This document shows positions 6,621-14,395 of a DNA stretch of 18,925 bases, one piece after another (the first letter of the stretch is position 1; every line of letters starts with the position of its first letter). The stretch comes from an uncultured Gilliamella sp. GTDB lineage: Bacteria; Pseudomonadota; Gammaproteobacteria; Enterobacterales; Enterobacteriaceae. The notes beneath the pieces were generated by a model. That model saw only the letters and a list, made by a program, of their open reading frames with translations. It ran no database searches and was not told where the DNA came from. Made by a program: the position numbers and the translations under genes. Location: assembly GCA_945291235.1 (NCBI GenBank), contig CALYQY010000041.1:1-18925 (forward strand), written 5' to 3'.

Positions 6621-7679
6621 ATGAACAACAATTCTGAAAAAAATAAACCAACCATTTTTTATGCGAAGAACAGTGAACCTCAGAAACGTTCTCGCTCAAC
6701 TCAGCAGAAAATGACGGGTCGTAAAGACAATTTTAAAAAAGATTCATTTCAGTCTAAAACCAAAATTAGACAATCAGTAAATGACCGTATTGAAGTATTT
6801 AAACCTAAAACCAATAAACCCGGGACAGAAAAACTGAATCGTAATTTAGAATCAAATTTTAAGTATGGTCAATTTGTCGAACATGATTCCCCATGGCAGA
6901 AAAAAGTTCGTGATAATGAGCAAACGCCTACTTATGGTTATGATGAATATCGTCAACGTAAAGAAGAAACTCTGGTTTATAGTGAAAACAGTTGTAAAGC
7001 TGTTTTCAAACATCGACGCTCAGCAATCGTCAAATTATTTATTACTCAAGATATGACCTATCAGTTTAAAGATTTAATTAGCTGGTTAGTCAATCAACGT
7101 TTAGGCTACGATGTCGTATCGGTTGAACAAATTGCGAAAATAACCCAAACGGAGCATCATGGTGGGATCTGTCTAATTGTTAAAAAACGTATACCACTTA
7201 CATTAGTCGATTACCTCGAAAAAAATAGTGGCAAAAACCAAGATTGTGTTTTAGCAATTGATGATGTGAATAATCCCCATAACTTAGGTGGAATTATTCG
7301 AAGTGCCGCATTTTATGGTGTAAACGGTGTCATATTGCGTCAGACTAATTTACTCAATAGTGGCGCAGCAATGCGTATTGCCGAAGGGGGAATCGAAGCG
7401 ATTGAGTCGATAAAGAGTGATGACTTTGTTGCTTCGCTTGAACGATTAAAACAACATGATTATCAGATTGTTGCCTTATTACCATGCCCGGTTAAGTCAA
7501 TTAAATCGAGTGAATTACACCAAATTAAATTCAATAAAAAAGTCGCTATCGTTATTTTTCAACAAATTAATCGAAAACTGGTAGAATGTGCAGATGTAGT
7601 TGTACATTTACACGGTAATGATAATATGGCGGCACTAAATATTTCTGTTGCTACAGGTATCTTATTATCAACATTATAA
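6621..7679 (+). CDS. YfiF-like SPOUT (SpoU/TrmH-type) RNA methyltransferase homologue
   Basis: The 352-aa protein resembles E. coli YfiF (345 aa). Residues 1-110 form a basic, low-complexity, probably disordered N-terminus. Residues about 115-190 are the SpoU substrate-binding domain (including TEHHGG), and 207-352 the SPOUT methyltransferase domain. Motif 1 is intact (NNPHNLGGIIRSAA, with Asn and the catalytic-type Arg227), and motif 3 is near-normal (NMAALNISVATG, 335-346). Motif 2, normally of the form VLGxExxGL and part of the SAM-binding knot, reads VIFQQINRKL (311-320): the Gly and Glu are missing. The family methylates ribose 2'-O in rRNA or tRNA, but the target of YfiF is not established and this copy may be inactive. 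It follows nusB after 21 bp, probably in the ribH operon. Confidence 0.85.
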   Translation: MNNNSEKNKPTIFYAKNSEPQKRSRSTQQKMTGRKDNFKKDSFQSKTKIRQSVNDRIEVFKPKTNKPGTEKLNRNLESNFKYGQFVEHDSPWQKKVRDNEQTPTYGYDEYRQRKEETLVYSENSCKAVFKHRRSAIVKLFITQDMTYQFKDLISWLVNQRLGYDVVSVEQIAKITQTEHHGGICLIVKKRIPLTLVDYLEKNSGKNQDCVLAIDDVNNPHNLGGIIRSAAFYGVNGVILRQTNLLNSGAAMRIAEGGIEAIESIKSDDFVASLERLKQHDYQIVALLPCPVKSIKSSELHQIKFNKKVAIVIFQQINRKLVECADVVVHLHGNDNMAALNISVATGILLSTL

Positions 7680-7840
7680 TTAAAAAATATGATTACTTTA
7701 TTTTTGCTCAAAACATTAATACCTATAAAGGTTAATGGGATTTGATAAAATAGAGTATATGTTAAATAGCATCAATTGGTTAGAAAATGAATATTTTTTC
7801 TGTAGATTGTTAACAAGTTTTAAATGCATTGGTAAGTGGT

Positions 7841-8776
7841 ATGGAGTCTAAACATAAAGTTGGTTTAATTTTTGGTAAGTTTTATCCTCTACATAGTGGA
7901 CATATATATTTAATTGAAAAAGCGATGAGTCAGGTCAATGAATTACATATTTTTCTTGGCTGTGAACCATCACGTGATCAACAACTGTTTGACAAAAGCC
8001 ATTTATCAAAACAACCTAAAGTCAGTGATCGATTCACGTGGCTGAAAGAAACCTTCAAAGACCGTCATAATATTCATATTCATGTTTTAGATGAAGCTGG
8101 AATCCAGTCTTATCCAAATGGCTGGAAAGACTGGAGTGATCGTGTCAAACTTATTTTGAATGAATATAAAATCAAACCAACGGTTATATTTACCAGTGAA
8201 CCTCAAGATATAAAAAATCATGAGCTTTATTTCGGTTGCCCAGCAATTATTATTGATGCTGATCGCAACTTTATAAATATTAGTGCTACTCAAATACGCG
8301 AAAACCCCTACCAAAATTGGTCTTTTATTGCACAAGCTGCCAAGCCTTTTTTTGTCAGAAAAGTGGCGATTATAGGACAAGGAATATTTAAAGAACTTCC
8401 AATACAGCTCGCTAATATTTATAACACGCAATACGTATCAAATGGCTATATTAATTATATCGAGCGGGAATTAACAAACTCACATAATAAGCGTTATTTG
8501 AGTGAGGCTGATTACCTTAAAATTGCAATGTTACATGTTGAACGGATATCGAGTGCTGAAGTACAGGCTAATAAATTACTGTTTGCTTCAATCGATTTTG
8601 ATACGTTAGCACATTATTATCAGCAAGTGTTTGATAAAGAACATCAAGTTTTAAACGCATTAAAAGAAAATTATCATTTTGATTTGGTCATCCATGAAAA
8701 AGATTTTGACCCAAATCTTTCATCATTAGAATATTTTGAAACCGTATCCAATATGGTCGAAAGGTTGTTGATTTAG
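7841..8776 (+). CDS. nadR: NadR-like NMN adenylyltransferase with degenerate ribosylnicotinamide kinase domain
   Basis: The chosen start gives 311 aa. Residues 7-155 are the nicotinamide-nucleotide adenylyltransferase domain, with GKFYPLHSGH (12-21, the HxGH ATP site), SYPNGWKDWS, SEPQD and ISATQIR (147-153). Residues about 165-311 align to the ribosylnicotinamide kinase domain, but the Walker A loop (GGESSGKST in NadR proteins) is replaced by IGQGIFKEL and is two residues shorter. There is no N-terminal HTH repressor domain, as in Haemophilus NadR, so NAD-responsive repression is not expected. The protein probably makes NAD from NMN; nicotinamide riboside phosphorylation looks lost. A TTG at 7829 would add four residues, but ATG 7841 is preferred; neither has a strong ribosome-binding site. 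It stands alone, 161 bp after the yfiF-like gene. Confidence 0.85.
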   Translation: MESKHKVGLIFGKFYPLHSGHIYLIEKAMSQVNELHIFLGCEPSRDQQLFDKSHLSKQPKVSDRFTWLKETFKDRHNIHIHVLDEAGIQSYPNGWKDWSDRVKLILNEYKIKPTVIFTSEPQDIKNHELYFGCPAIIIDADRNFINISATQIRENPYQNWSFIAQAAKPFFVRKVAIIGQGIFKELPIQLANIYNTQYVSNGYINYIERELTNSHNKRYLSEADYLKIAMLHVERISSAEVQANKLLFASIDFDTLAHYYQQVFDKEHQVLNALKENYHFDLVIHEKDFDPNLSSLEYFETVSNMVERLLI

Positions 8777-8799
8777 TTCATCACTTTTATTCTGGCTTA

Positions 8800-8808
8800 T
8801 GCTAAAAT
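8800..8808 (+). promoter_or_regulatory. ubiE extended -10 promoter
   Basis: TGCTAAAAT (8800-8808) is an extended -10 with 5 of 6 core matches. No good -35 is seen at the usual distance, which extended -10 promoters tolerate. The leader to ATG 8838 would be about 23 nt and carries GGGT as a weak ribosome-binding site. Confidence 0.5.
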
Positions 8809-8837
8809 AGCCTAAATCTTTGTGATGGGTAAATTTT

Positions 8838-9614
8838 ATGTCTCAATCTTCTGACAAACAAAATAACGATAATCAAGAAAAAATAGATTTTGGTTTTACG
8901 CAAGTTTTAAAACAAGATAAAGTTAAACGTGTTGCAGATGTTTTTCATTCTGTTGCTGACAAATATGATGTGATGAATGATCTGATGTCATTTGGTATTC
9001 ATCGTATTTGGAAAAAAATTACCATTGAATATAGCAGTGTGCGTAAAGGTCAAAAAGTATTAGATCTTGCTGGTGGCACTGGAGATTTAACTGCAAAATT
9101 CTCACAATTAGTCGGCGATGACGGATTAGTGGTGCTCGCTGATATCAATGAATCCATGTTAAAAGTTGGACGCGAAAAGCTTCGAGACAAAGGATTATTC
9201 AAAAATATTGAATATGTGCAAGCTAACGCTGAAGAGTTACCTTTTGCGGACAATTTTTTTGACTGTATTACCATTTCTTTTGGTCTACGTAATGTGACTG
9301 ACAAAAATAAAGCATTACAATCCATGTGGCGAGTATTAAAACCAGGTGGTCGTTTATTAATTCTTGAATTTTCCAAACCGCAATACCCAATTTTAAATAA
9401 AGCTTATGATCTTTATTCATTTACTATGTTACCGTTAATGGGCAAAGTTATTGCGAATGATGCTGACAGTTACCGTTATTTAGCCGAATCAATTCGGATG
9501 CATCCTGATCAAAAAACATTGAAAAAAATGATGGAAGATGCAGGATTTGTAGATGTCAAATATCACAACATGACAGGTGGTATTGTGGCGTTACATACTG
9601 GTTTTAAATTTTAA
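8838..9614 (+). CDS. ubiE: Ubiquinone/menaquinone C-methyltransferase
   Basis: The 258-aa class I SAM-dependent methyltransferase (E. coli 251 aa) adds the C-methyl group in ubiquinone synthesis and converts demethylmenaquinone to menaquinone. It carries [14 protein letters not shown] N-terminal sequence (here [21 protein letters not shown]), SAM motif [12 protein letters not shown] (74-84), the acidic DIN after motif I, FGLRNVTD, and [16 protein letters not shown] polar Gln/Asn/Asp-rich extension of about 15 residues at the N-terminus accounts for the extra length. It has its own promoter and is followed after 13 bp by ubiB; the ubiJ gene that separates them in E. coli is missing. Confidence 0.97.
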   Translation: MSQSSDKQNNDNQEKIDFGFTQVLKQDKVKRVADVFHSVADKYDVMNDLMSFGIHRIWKKITIEYSSVRKGQKVLDLAGGTGDLTAKFSQLVGDDGLVVLADINESMLKVGREKLRDKGLFKNIEYVQANAEELPFADNFFDCITISFGLRNVTDKNKALQSMWRVLKPGGRLLILEFSKPQYPILNKAYDLYSFTMLPLMGKVIANDADSYRYLAESIRMHPDQKTLKKMMEDAGFVDVKYHNMTGGIVALHTGFKF

Positions 9615-9627
9615 GCGATGAAATCTA

Positions 9628-11169
9628 ATGACATTTTTCAGACTCTATAAAATATTAACCGTTTTTCGTGCATATCAATTAAATGAATTATTGCCAACTA
9701 ATCGATTTTCAAAGTGGTTACCAATTTTAATATCATGTTTATTTTGGATAAGGCCGAAAGCAAAACATGAAGAAATTGGCGAGCGATTACGTCAAGCATT
9801 GCAAGAGCTTGGGCCAGTATGGATAAAATTTGGTCAAATGATATCAACTCGTCGAGATGTGCTTTCTAAAGATATTGCAGACAGTTTAGCTAAATTACAA
9901 GACCAAGTTGATCCTTTTGACGGGAAGGTGGCAAAACAATTAATCGAAAAAGCACTAGGTCAGCCAATTGATCATTATTTTTCAGATTTTGATGAACAAC
10001 CATTGGCATCGGCATCGATTGCACAAGTTCATACAGCCATATTAAAACGCAGCCAAGCTGAAATTGTCATTAAAGTATTGCGTCCTAACATTATACCAGT
10101 CATAAAAGCGGATATTGGCTTAATGTATTGGCTTGCCAAACAGTTTACTAAACGTATTAAGTTCGGTGCAAAGTTGCGAGCAATTGAAATCGTACGTGAT
10201 TATGAACTTACCTTAATGAAAGAGTTAGACTTAAAACAAGAAGCTTATAATACCATACGCTTACGTGACAATTTTATTAATAGTAACATATTATATATAC
10301 CTTACATTTTTCAAGAACTCTGTCGAGAAAACATCTTAGTTGAGGAACGCATTAAAGGTGTGCCAATTGGTGATAGCCAAACACTTAAACAACACAACAT
10401 TGATATGAAGCTGCTAGCTGAACGAGGTGTTCAAGCTTTTTTCACGCAGGTTTTCAAAGATAATTTTTTCCATGCTGATATGCATCCGGGCAATATTTTT
10501 GTTGACATTACCGAGCCACAAAACCCCCGTTACATTGGAATTGATTGCGCTATTATTGGAATTTTAACAGAAGATGATCAGTACTATCTTGCTGAAAATT
10601 TCCTTGCCTTTTTTAATCAAGATTATCGCAAAATAGCTGAAACCTATATTGCATCGGGTTGGGTTCCTGAATCTACCGATCCGATTGCTTTTGAAATGGC
10701 TATGCGCAACGTATGTGAACCTGCATTTGCAAAACCGTTGGCTGAAATCTCATTCTCACAAATTTTACTAAAACTATTTGATGTTGCCAGACGATTTGAA
10801 ATGGAAATTCAACCACAATTAATCTTATTGCAAAAAACGCTATTTTATATTGAAGGTTTGGGGCGTCAACTATATCCAGAACTCGATTTATGGCAAACCG
10901 CTAAACCATTCTTAGAAAAATGGTATGAAGACAAATATAGTGCTAAAACTATTATTCAGCAAGCATGGGCTTCATTACCACAATGGCGAACACTTTTGCC
11001 TGAACTGCCTGCAAAACTTAATGATTACGCACGCATGACAAAACAGATGAATCATCAAATTAAACAGATTAATCACGAACTAACGTGTCGAAAAAAACGA
11101 GAACGAATTTTATACAGTGCAATAGGAATACTCATTATATTATTTATCTCTATGCTAATTATTCATTAG
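9628..11169 (+). CDS. ubiB: UbiB-family atypical kinase/ATPase for ubiquinone synthesis
   Basis: The 513-aa protein (E. coli 546) belongs to the UbiB/ADCK/COQ8 protein-kinase-like family, whose ATPase activity supports the membrane-associated ubiquinone biosynthesis complex. Family features are the KxGQ motif KFGQ (67-70), the alanine-rich nucleotide loop ASASIAQVH (127-135), invariant Lys149 in VIKVLRP, HADMHPGN (282-289), and the metal-binding Asp306. The residues after Asp306 read CAIIG where UbiB usually has CGIVG, so the DFG-like glycine is Ala308. The C-terminus has a single hydrophobic helix (about 493-512) instead of the two in E. coli. It is 13 bp after ubiE, likely cotranscribed. 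The rest of the protein is colinear with UbiB. Confidence 0.95.
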   Translation: MTFFRLYKILTVFRAYQLNELLPTNRFSKWLPILISCLFWIRPKAKHEEIGERLRQALQELGPVWIKFGQMISTRRDVLSKDIADSLAKLQDQVDPFDGKVAKQLIEKALGQPIDHYFSDFDEQPLASASIAQVHTAILKRSQAEIVIKVLRPNIIPVIKADIGLMYWLAKQFTKRIKFGAKLRAIEIVRDYELTLMKELDLKQEAYNTIRLRDNFINSNILYIPYIFQELCRENILVEERIKGVPIGDSQTLKQHNIDMKLLAERGVQAFFTQVFKDNFFHADMHPGNIFVDITEPQNPRYIGIDCAIIGILTEDDQYYLAENFLAFFNQDYRKIAETYIASGWVPESTDPIAFEMAMRNVCEPAFAKPLAEISFSQILLKLFDVARRFEMEIQPQLILLQKTLFYIEGLGRQLYPELDLWQTAKPFLEKWYEDKYSAKTIIQQAWASLPQWRTLLPELPAKLNDYARMTKQMNHQIKQINHELTCRKKRERILYSAIGILIILFISMLIIH

Positions 11170-11178
11170 ATGAGTTAT

Positions 11179-11207
11179 TTGGGAATCTGATAATTTAAGT
11201 GTATAAT
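11179..11207 (+). promoter_or_regulatory. tatABC promoter
   Basis: TTGGGA (11179-11184) and a perfect TATAAT (11202-11207) are 17 bp apart, matching 4 of 6 and 6 of 6 consensus bases. The start point near 11214 would leave a leader of about 25 nt with GGAG (11226-11229). An upstream ATG at 11218 would be almost at the start point and has no ribosome-binding site, so tatA is placed at ATG 11239. Confidence 0.75.
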
Positions 11208-11238
11208 CAAATCACAAATGACGTCGGAGATAATTATC

Positions 11239-11460
11239 ATGATGCCAAGTTGGCCTCAATTACTCATATTAATTGCAGTTATTGTATTACTGTTTGGAAC
11301 CAAAAAATTACGCTCATTAGGTTCGGATCTTGGTGCATCAATTAAAGGCTTTAAAAAAGCAATGAATGAGGATGATGATAAAAAAACATCAACAGAACAA
11401 CCAAATAAAGTTGAAACTGTAGACTCCTCTAACGATGAACAAACGACAAAAAAAGAGTAG
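11239..11460 (+). CDS. tatA: Twin-arginine translocase subunit TatA
   Basis: From ATG 11239 the product has 73 aa. TatA oligomerises in the inner membrane and forms the conduit for folded proteins with twin-arginine signals. The layout is typical: a short N-terminus (MMPSWPQLL), one transmembrane helix at about residues 7-20, the [24 protein letters not shown] hinge and amphipathic helix, and an acidic, polar tail. GGAG lies nine bases before the ATG. An in-frame ATG at 11218 would add seven residues but lacks a ribosome-binding site and nearly coincides with the predicted transcription start. It heads tatABC and is followed after 3 bp by tatB. Confidence 0.95.
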   Translation: MMPSWPQLLILIAVIVLLFGTKKLRSLGSDLGASIKGFKKAMNEDDDKKTSTEQPNKVETVDSSNDEQTTKKE

Positions 11461-11463
11461 GTT

Positions 11464-11802
11464 GTGTTCGATATCAGCTTTGGTCAATTATTATTAGTTT
11501 TAATTATTGGACTGGTTGTATTAGGGCCGGAGCGTTTGCCTATTGCAATTAAAACCGTTGCAGGTTGGATTAAAGTATTACGACGAATGTCGGCAACGGT
11601 TCAACTTGAACTCAACAAAGAGCTAAAACTGCAAGAGTTACAAGATAGTTTAAAAAAAGCAGAACAAAGTGGTTTAACCAACTTAACACCTGAAATTCAA
11701 GAATCAATTGATGATTTAAAACGTGTGACAGAATCGTTACAAAAAGAGATTGATTCAGCAACCCAAACCGATATTGAAAACCCAAATAAAGACAAACCAT
11801 GA
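11464..11802 (+). CDS. tatB: Twin-arginine translocase subunit TatB
   Basis: The 112-aa protein starts at GTG and reads [26 protein letters not shown], the TatB transmembrane helix and conserved GPxRLP turn, followed by a long amphipathic helix ([15 protein letters not shown], then [19 protein letters not shown]). TatB with TatC is the receptor for twin-arginine signal peptides. It is much shorter than E. coli TatB (171 aa) because the low-complexity tail is absent. Position 8, Glu in E. coli TatB, is Gln here. Its stop TGA overlaps the tatC ATG (ATGA), so the two are translationally coupled. The ribosome-binding site is weak (AGG at 11458-11461). Confidence 0.95.
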   Translation: MFDISFGQLLLVLIIGLVVLGPERLPIAIKTVAGWIKVLRRMSATVQLELNKELKLQELQDSLKKAEQSGLTNLTPEIQESIDDLKRVTESLQKEIDSATQTDIENPNKDKP

Positions 11803-12545
11803 CAGACGACGCATCTCAACCTTTAATTGGACACCTTGTTGAACTCAGAACACGACTTTTACGTTGTATTATCTGCATTTTATTGGTTTTAATTTGTCTA
11901 CTTTACTTTTCTAATGATATTTATCACATCGTTGCTAATCCGTTAATTAGTCAATTACCTACAGGTAGTAGCATGATTGCAACTGATATCGCAGCCCCTT
12001 TTTTTACACCCATTAAATTAACGGCAGTGGTGGCGATATTTATTTCTATTCCCTATGTACTTTATCAAGTGTGGGGATTTGTTGCACCCGCGTTATATCA
12101 AAATGAAAAACGTTTAGTCGTGCCACTGATTATATCAAGCACAGTGTTATTTTATATAGGTATTGCTTTTGCTTATTTTGTGGTATTCCCACTTGCATTT
12201 TACTTTTTTATCCACACAGCACCGATTGATGTTGCAATCAATACCGATATCACCAAATATCTTGATTTTGTTATGACGTTATTTGTGGTATTCGGATTTG
12301 CTTTTGAAGTCCCTGTCGCCATTATACTACTCTGTTGGACTGGCGTGACCACACCAAAAAGTTTACGGAAAAAAAGACCTTACATCATTGTGGCTGTGTT
12401 TGCCGTTGCTATGTTTGTAACCCCACCTGATGTGTTTTCACAAATATTATTAGCGATACCAATTTGTTTACTTTTCGAAATTGGGACTTTTTTCGCCCGT
12501 TTTTATCAACCCCGTAAACATGATGAAGACGAAAATAATGAATAA
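11799..12545 (+). CDS. tatC: Twin-arginine translocase subunit TatC
   Basis: The 248-aa polytopic inner-membrane protein (E. coli 258) binds twin-arginine signal peptides. The cytoplasmic N-terminus [11 protein letters not shown] is the family signature, and six hydrophobic segments follow, including the [16 protein letters not shown] loop after helix 2 and [14 protein letters not shown] in helix 4. It starts on the ATG overlapping the tatB stop, and ends with a charged tail ([10 protein letters not shown]). In E. coli tatD follows; here an AT-rich gap follows and no tatD is seen. No strong terminator was found directly after the stop. Confidence 0.96.
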   Translation: MTDDASQPLIGHLVELRTRLLRCIICILLVLICLLYFSNDIYHIVANPLISQLPTGSSMIATDIAAPFFTPIKLTAVVAIFISIPYVLYQVWGFVAPALYQNEKRLVVPLIISSTVLFYIGIAFAYFVVFPLAFYFFIHTAPIDVAINTDITKYLDFVMTLFVVFGFAFEVPVAIILLCWTGVTTPKSLRKKRPYIIVAVFAVAMFVTPPDVFSQILLAIPICLLFEIGTFFARFYQPRKHDEDENNE

Positions 12546-12974
12546 CAAACACAATAAATACGGACTTTGATGCAAGCAAAAAAAGCACAAAAATACAAAT
12601 ATTGAGACTGGCATAAAATTACGTCAACAATGGGAACACTTGTCCCTTCTACAAACCGATCCTAAGGGCGGCATCGACCAATACCGACAAAAAACGAACG
12701 CTTTAACATAGTCCCTAATTTTTGATATTTTTATGTATTACTAAAAAACCTATCACAATAACTGGGAAACAACGCTGTTAAAAAATCATTTAAAACCAAT
12801 AAATTATTATTAAAAATTAACCCATTAGAAAAATGATTTATTAAATAAAAATCTACTAATTGTAATTATTAATCGTTAATAACTATTATTAAATTTTAAA
12901 ATAAATACTTTTTTTATTTTTCACTTTATGCAAAGCTAATAGCTAATTTTAGTAATCAGCACGAAGGAAATTTA
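12546..12974. other. tatC-gor intergenic region
   Basis: The first part contains a GC-richer relic (12604-12715, listed separately). From 12716 the DNA is very AT-rich with short inverted repeats such as TATTAA/TTAATA (12868-12882) and a tandem AGCTAATAGCTAAT (12934-12947). TTCACT (12920-12925) with TAATTT (12944-12949) is only a weak promoter candidate for gor. AAGGA eight bases or so before ATG 12975 is the gor ribosome-binding site. No intact gene is visible. Confidence 0.5.
12604..12715. other. GC-richer relic, possibly a decayed gene or mobile-element fragment
   Basis: By hand count these 112 bases are about 45% G+C, far above the DNA that follows. The plus frame from 12571 to TAG 12709-12711 is open for 46 codons but has no start codon, and I recognise no family in it. 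The ends GAGACTGGCATAA (12604-12616) and, inverted, GGGACTATGTTAA (12715-12703) agree at 8 of 13 positions, which would fit a short, eroded element with terminal inverted repeats. This is suggestive only. Confidence 0.3.
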
Positions 12975-14327
12975 ATGACTAAACATTATGATTATATTGC
13001 AATCGGTGGTGGTAGTGGTGGCATTGCATCGGTAAACCGAGCGGCTTCATATGGCAAAAAATGCGCAATCATCGAAGCAAAATCTTTAGGTGGGACTTGC
13101 GTGAACGTGGGTTGTGTACCCAAAAAAATCATGTGGTATGGCGCTCAAATTGCTGAAGCAATCAATCATTATGGTTCTGATTATGGATTCGATACGACTA
13201 TCAATCAATTTAGTTGGGATAAACTATTGGCTAGCCGAAACGCCTACATCGACCGAATACATCAATCTTATGACCGTGTACTAACTAATAATAAAGTTGA
13301 TGTCATTTATGGTTATGCCAAATTTGTTGATTCTCACACTATTGAAGTTAATGGCGAACAATATACCGCCGATCACATATTAATAGCGGTTGGTGGAAAA
13401 CCGAGTATACCAAATATTCCTGGTGCGGAACATGGTATTACATCGGATGGTTTTTTTGCGCTCAAAGCTTTACCTAAACGTGTAGCTGTCGTGGGGGCAG
13501 GGTATATTGCTTGTGAAATAGCCAGCGTATTACATTCATTAGGTTCTCGAACTCATCAATTTATACGCCAAGCGACACCATTACGCAGTTTTGATCCACT
13601 CATCATTGAAACCTTAATGGAAGTCATAGCCAGCGAAGGTCAACAACTCCACACGTTTGCGATACCAAAATCAGTGACTAAAAATAGTGATGACTCGTTA
13701 ACATTACACCTTGAAAATGGAGAAAGTTATACTGTTGATTGTCTAATTTGGGCAATTGGTCGTGAACCTGCAACACAAAATATGAATTTAGCAGCGGCAG
13801 GTATTAAGGTTAACGATAATGGATTTATTGTTGTAGACAAGTACCAAAACACTAATGTTGCCGGTGTTTACTCGGTTGGCGATGATACAGGCGCAACAGC
13901 CCTAACCCCTGTTGCTGTGGCTGCAGGACGTCGTTTATCTGAACGGTTATTTAATAATAAACCTGATGAACATCTAGATTATAACAATATTCCAACTGTT
14001 GTCTTTACGCATCCTGCAATTGGTACTGTTGGATTAACAGAACCTGAAGCGATTTTGCAATATGGACAAGAAAACGTTAAAGTCTATAAATCAACATTTA
14101 CCGCGATGTATACAGCTGTAACACAGCATCGCCAACCTTGTCGAATGAAATTAGTCTGTGTTGGTGATGAAGAAAAAATTATCGGTATTCATGGTATCGG
14201 TTATGGTATGGATGAAATATTACAAGGTTTTGCGGTAGCACTCAAAATGGGCGCAACCAAAAAAGATTTTGATAACACCATAGCCATTCATCCAACCGCC
14301 GCAGAAGAATTTGTCACCATGCGGTAA
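12975..14327 (+). CDS. gor: Glutathione reductase (NADPH)
   Basis: The 450-aa flavoprotein has the same length as E. coli Gor and is very similar throughout. It reduces glutathione disulfide with NADPH and keeps the cytoplasm reduced. Visible features are the FAD-binding GGGSGGIAS (11-19), the redox cysteines Cys42 and Cys47 in [13 protein letters not shown], the NADPH-binding GAGYIA with downstream Arg residues in FIRQATPLR (the NADPH-selective pattern of E. coli Gor), the second FAD motif YSVGDDTG, and His439/Glu444 in HPTAAEEF, which complete the partner subunit's active site. AAGGA precedes the ATG. It converges on the transporter gene and shares a terminator with it. Confidence 0.97.
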   Translation: MTKHYDYIAIGGGSGGIASVNRAASYGKKCAIIEAKSLGGTCVNVGCVPKKIMWYGAQIAEAINHYGSDYGFDTTINQFSWDKLLASRNAYIDRIHQSYDRVLTNNKVDVIYGYAKFVDSHTIEVNGEQYTADHILIAVGGKPSIPNIPGAEHGITSDGFFALKALPKRVAVVGAGYIACEIASVLHSLGSRTHQFIRQATPLRSFDPLIIETLMEVIASEGQQLHTFAIPKSVTKNSDDSLTLHLENGESYTVDCLIWAIGREPATQNMNLAAAGIKVNDNGFIVVDKYQNTNVAGVYSVGDDTGATALTPVAVAAGRRLSERLFNNKPDEHLDYNNIPTVVFTHPAIGTVGLTEPEAILQYGQENVKVYKSTFTAMYTAVTQHRQPCRMKLVCVGDEEKIIGIHGIGYGMDEILQGFAVALKMGATKKDFDNTIAIHPTAAEEFVTMR

Positions 14328-14357
14328 ATGTCGATTTGTCTGGATTTAAAATAGAAT

Positions 14358-14385
14358 AAAAAAGCAGGAAACATCCTGCTTTTTT
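14358..14385. terminator. Bidirectional intrinsic terminator between gor and the MFS gene
   Basis: GCAGGA (14364-14369), loop AACA, and TCCTGC (14374-14379) are flanked by six A on the left and six T on the right, so a T-run follows the hairpin on either strand. It lies 30 bp after the gor stop and 10 bp after the transporter stop. Confidence 0.92.
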
Positions 14386-14395
14386 ATTGATAGAA

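Noticed and set aside
6146..6655. Long minus-strand open frame opposite nusB
   Set aside because: It is antisense to a fully conserved NusB, has no recognisable domain and no ribosome-binding context; it is the complement of nusB codon usage.
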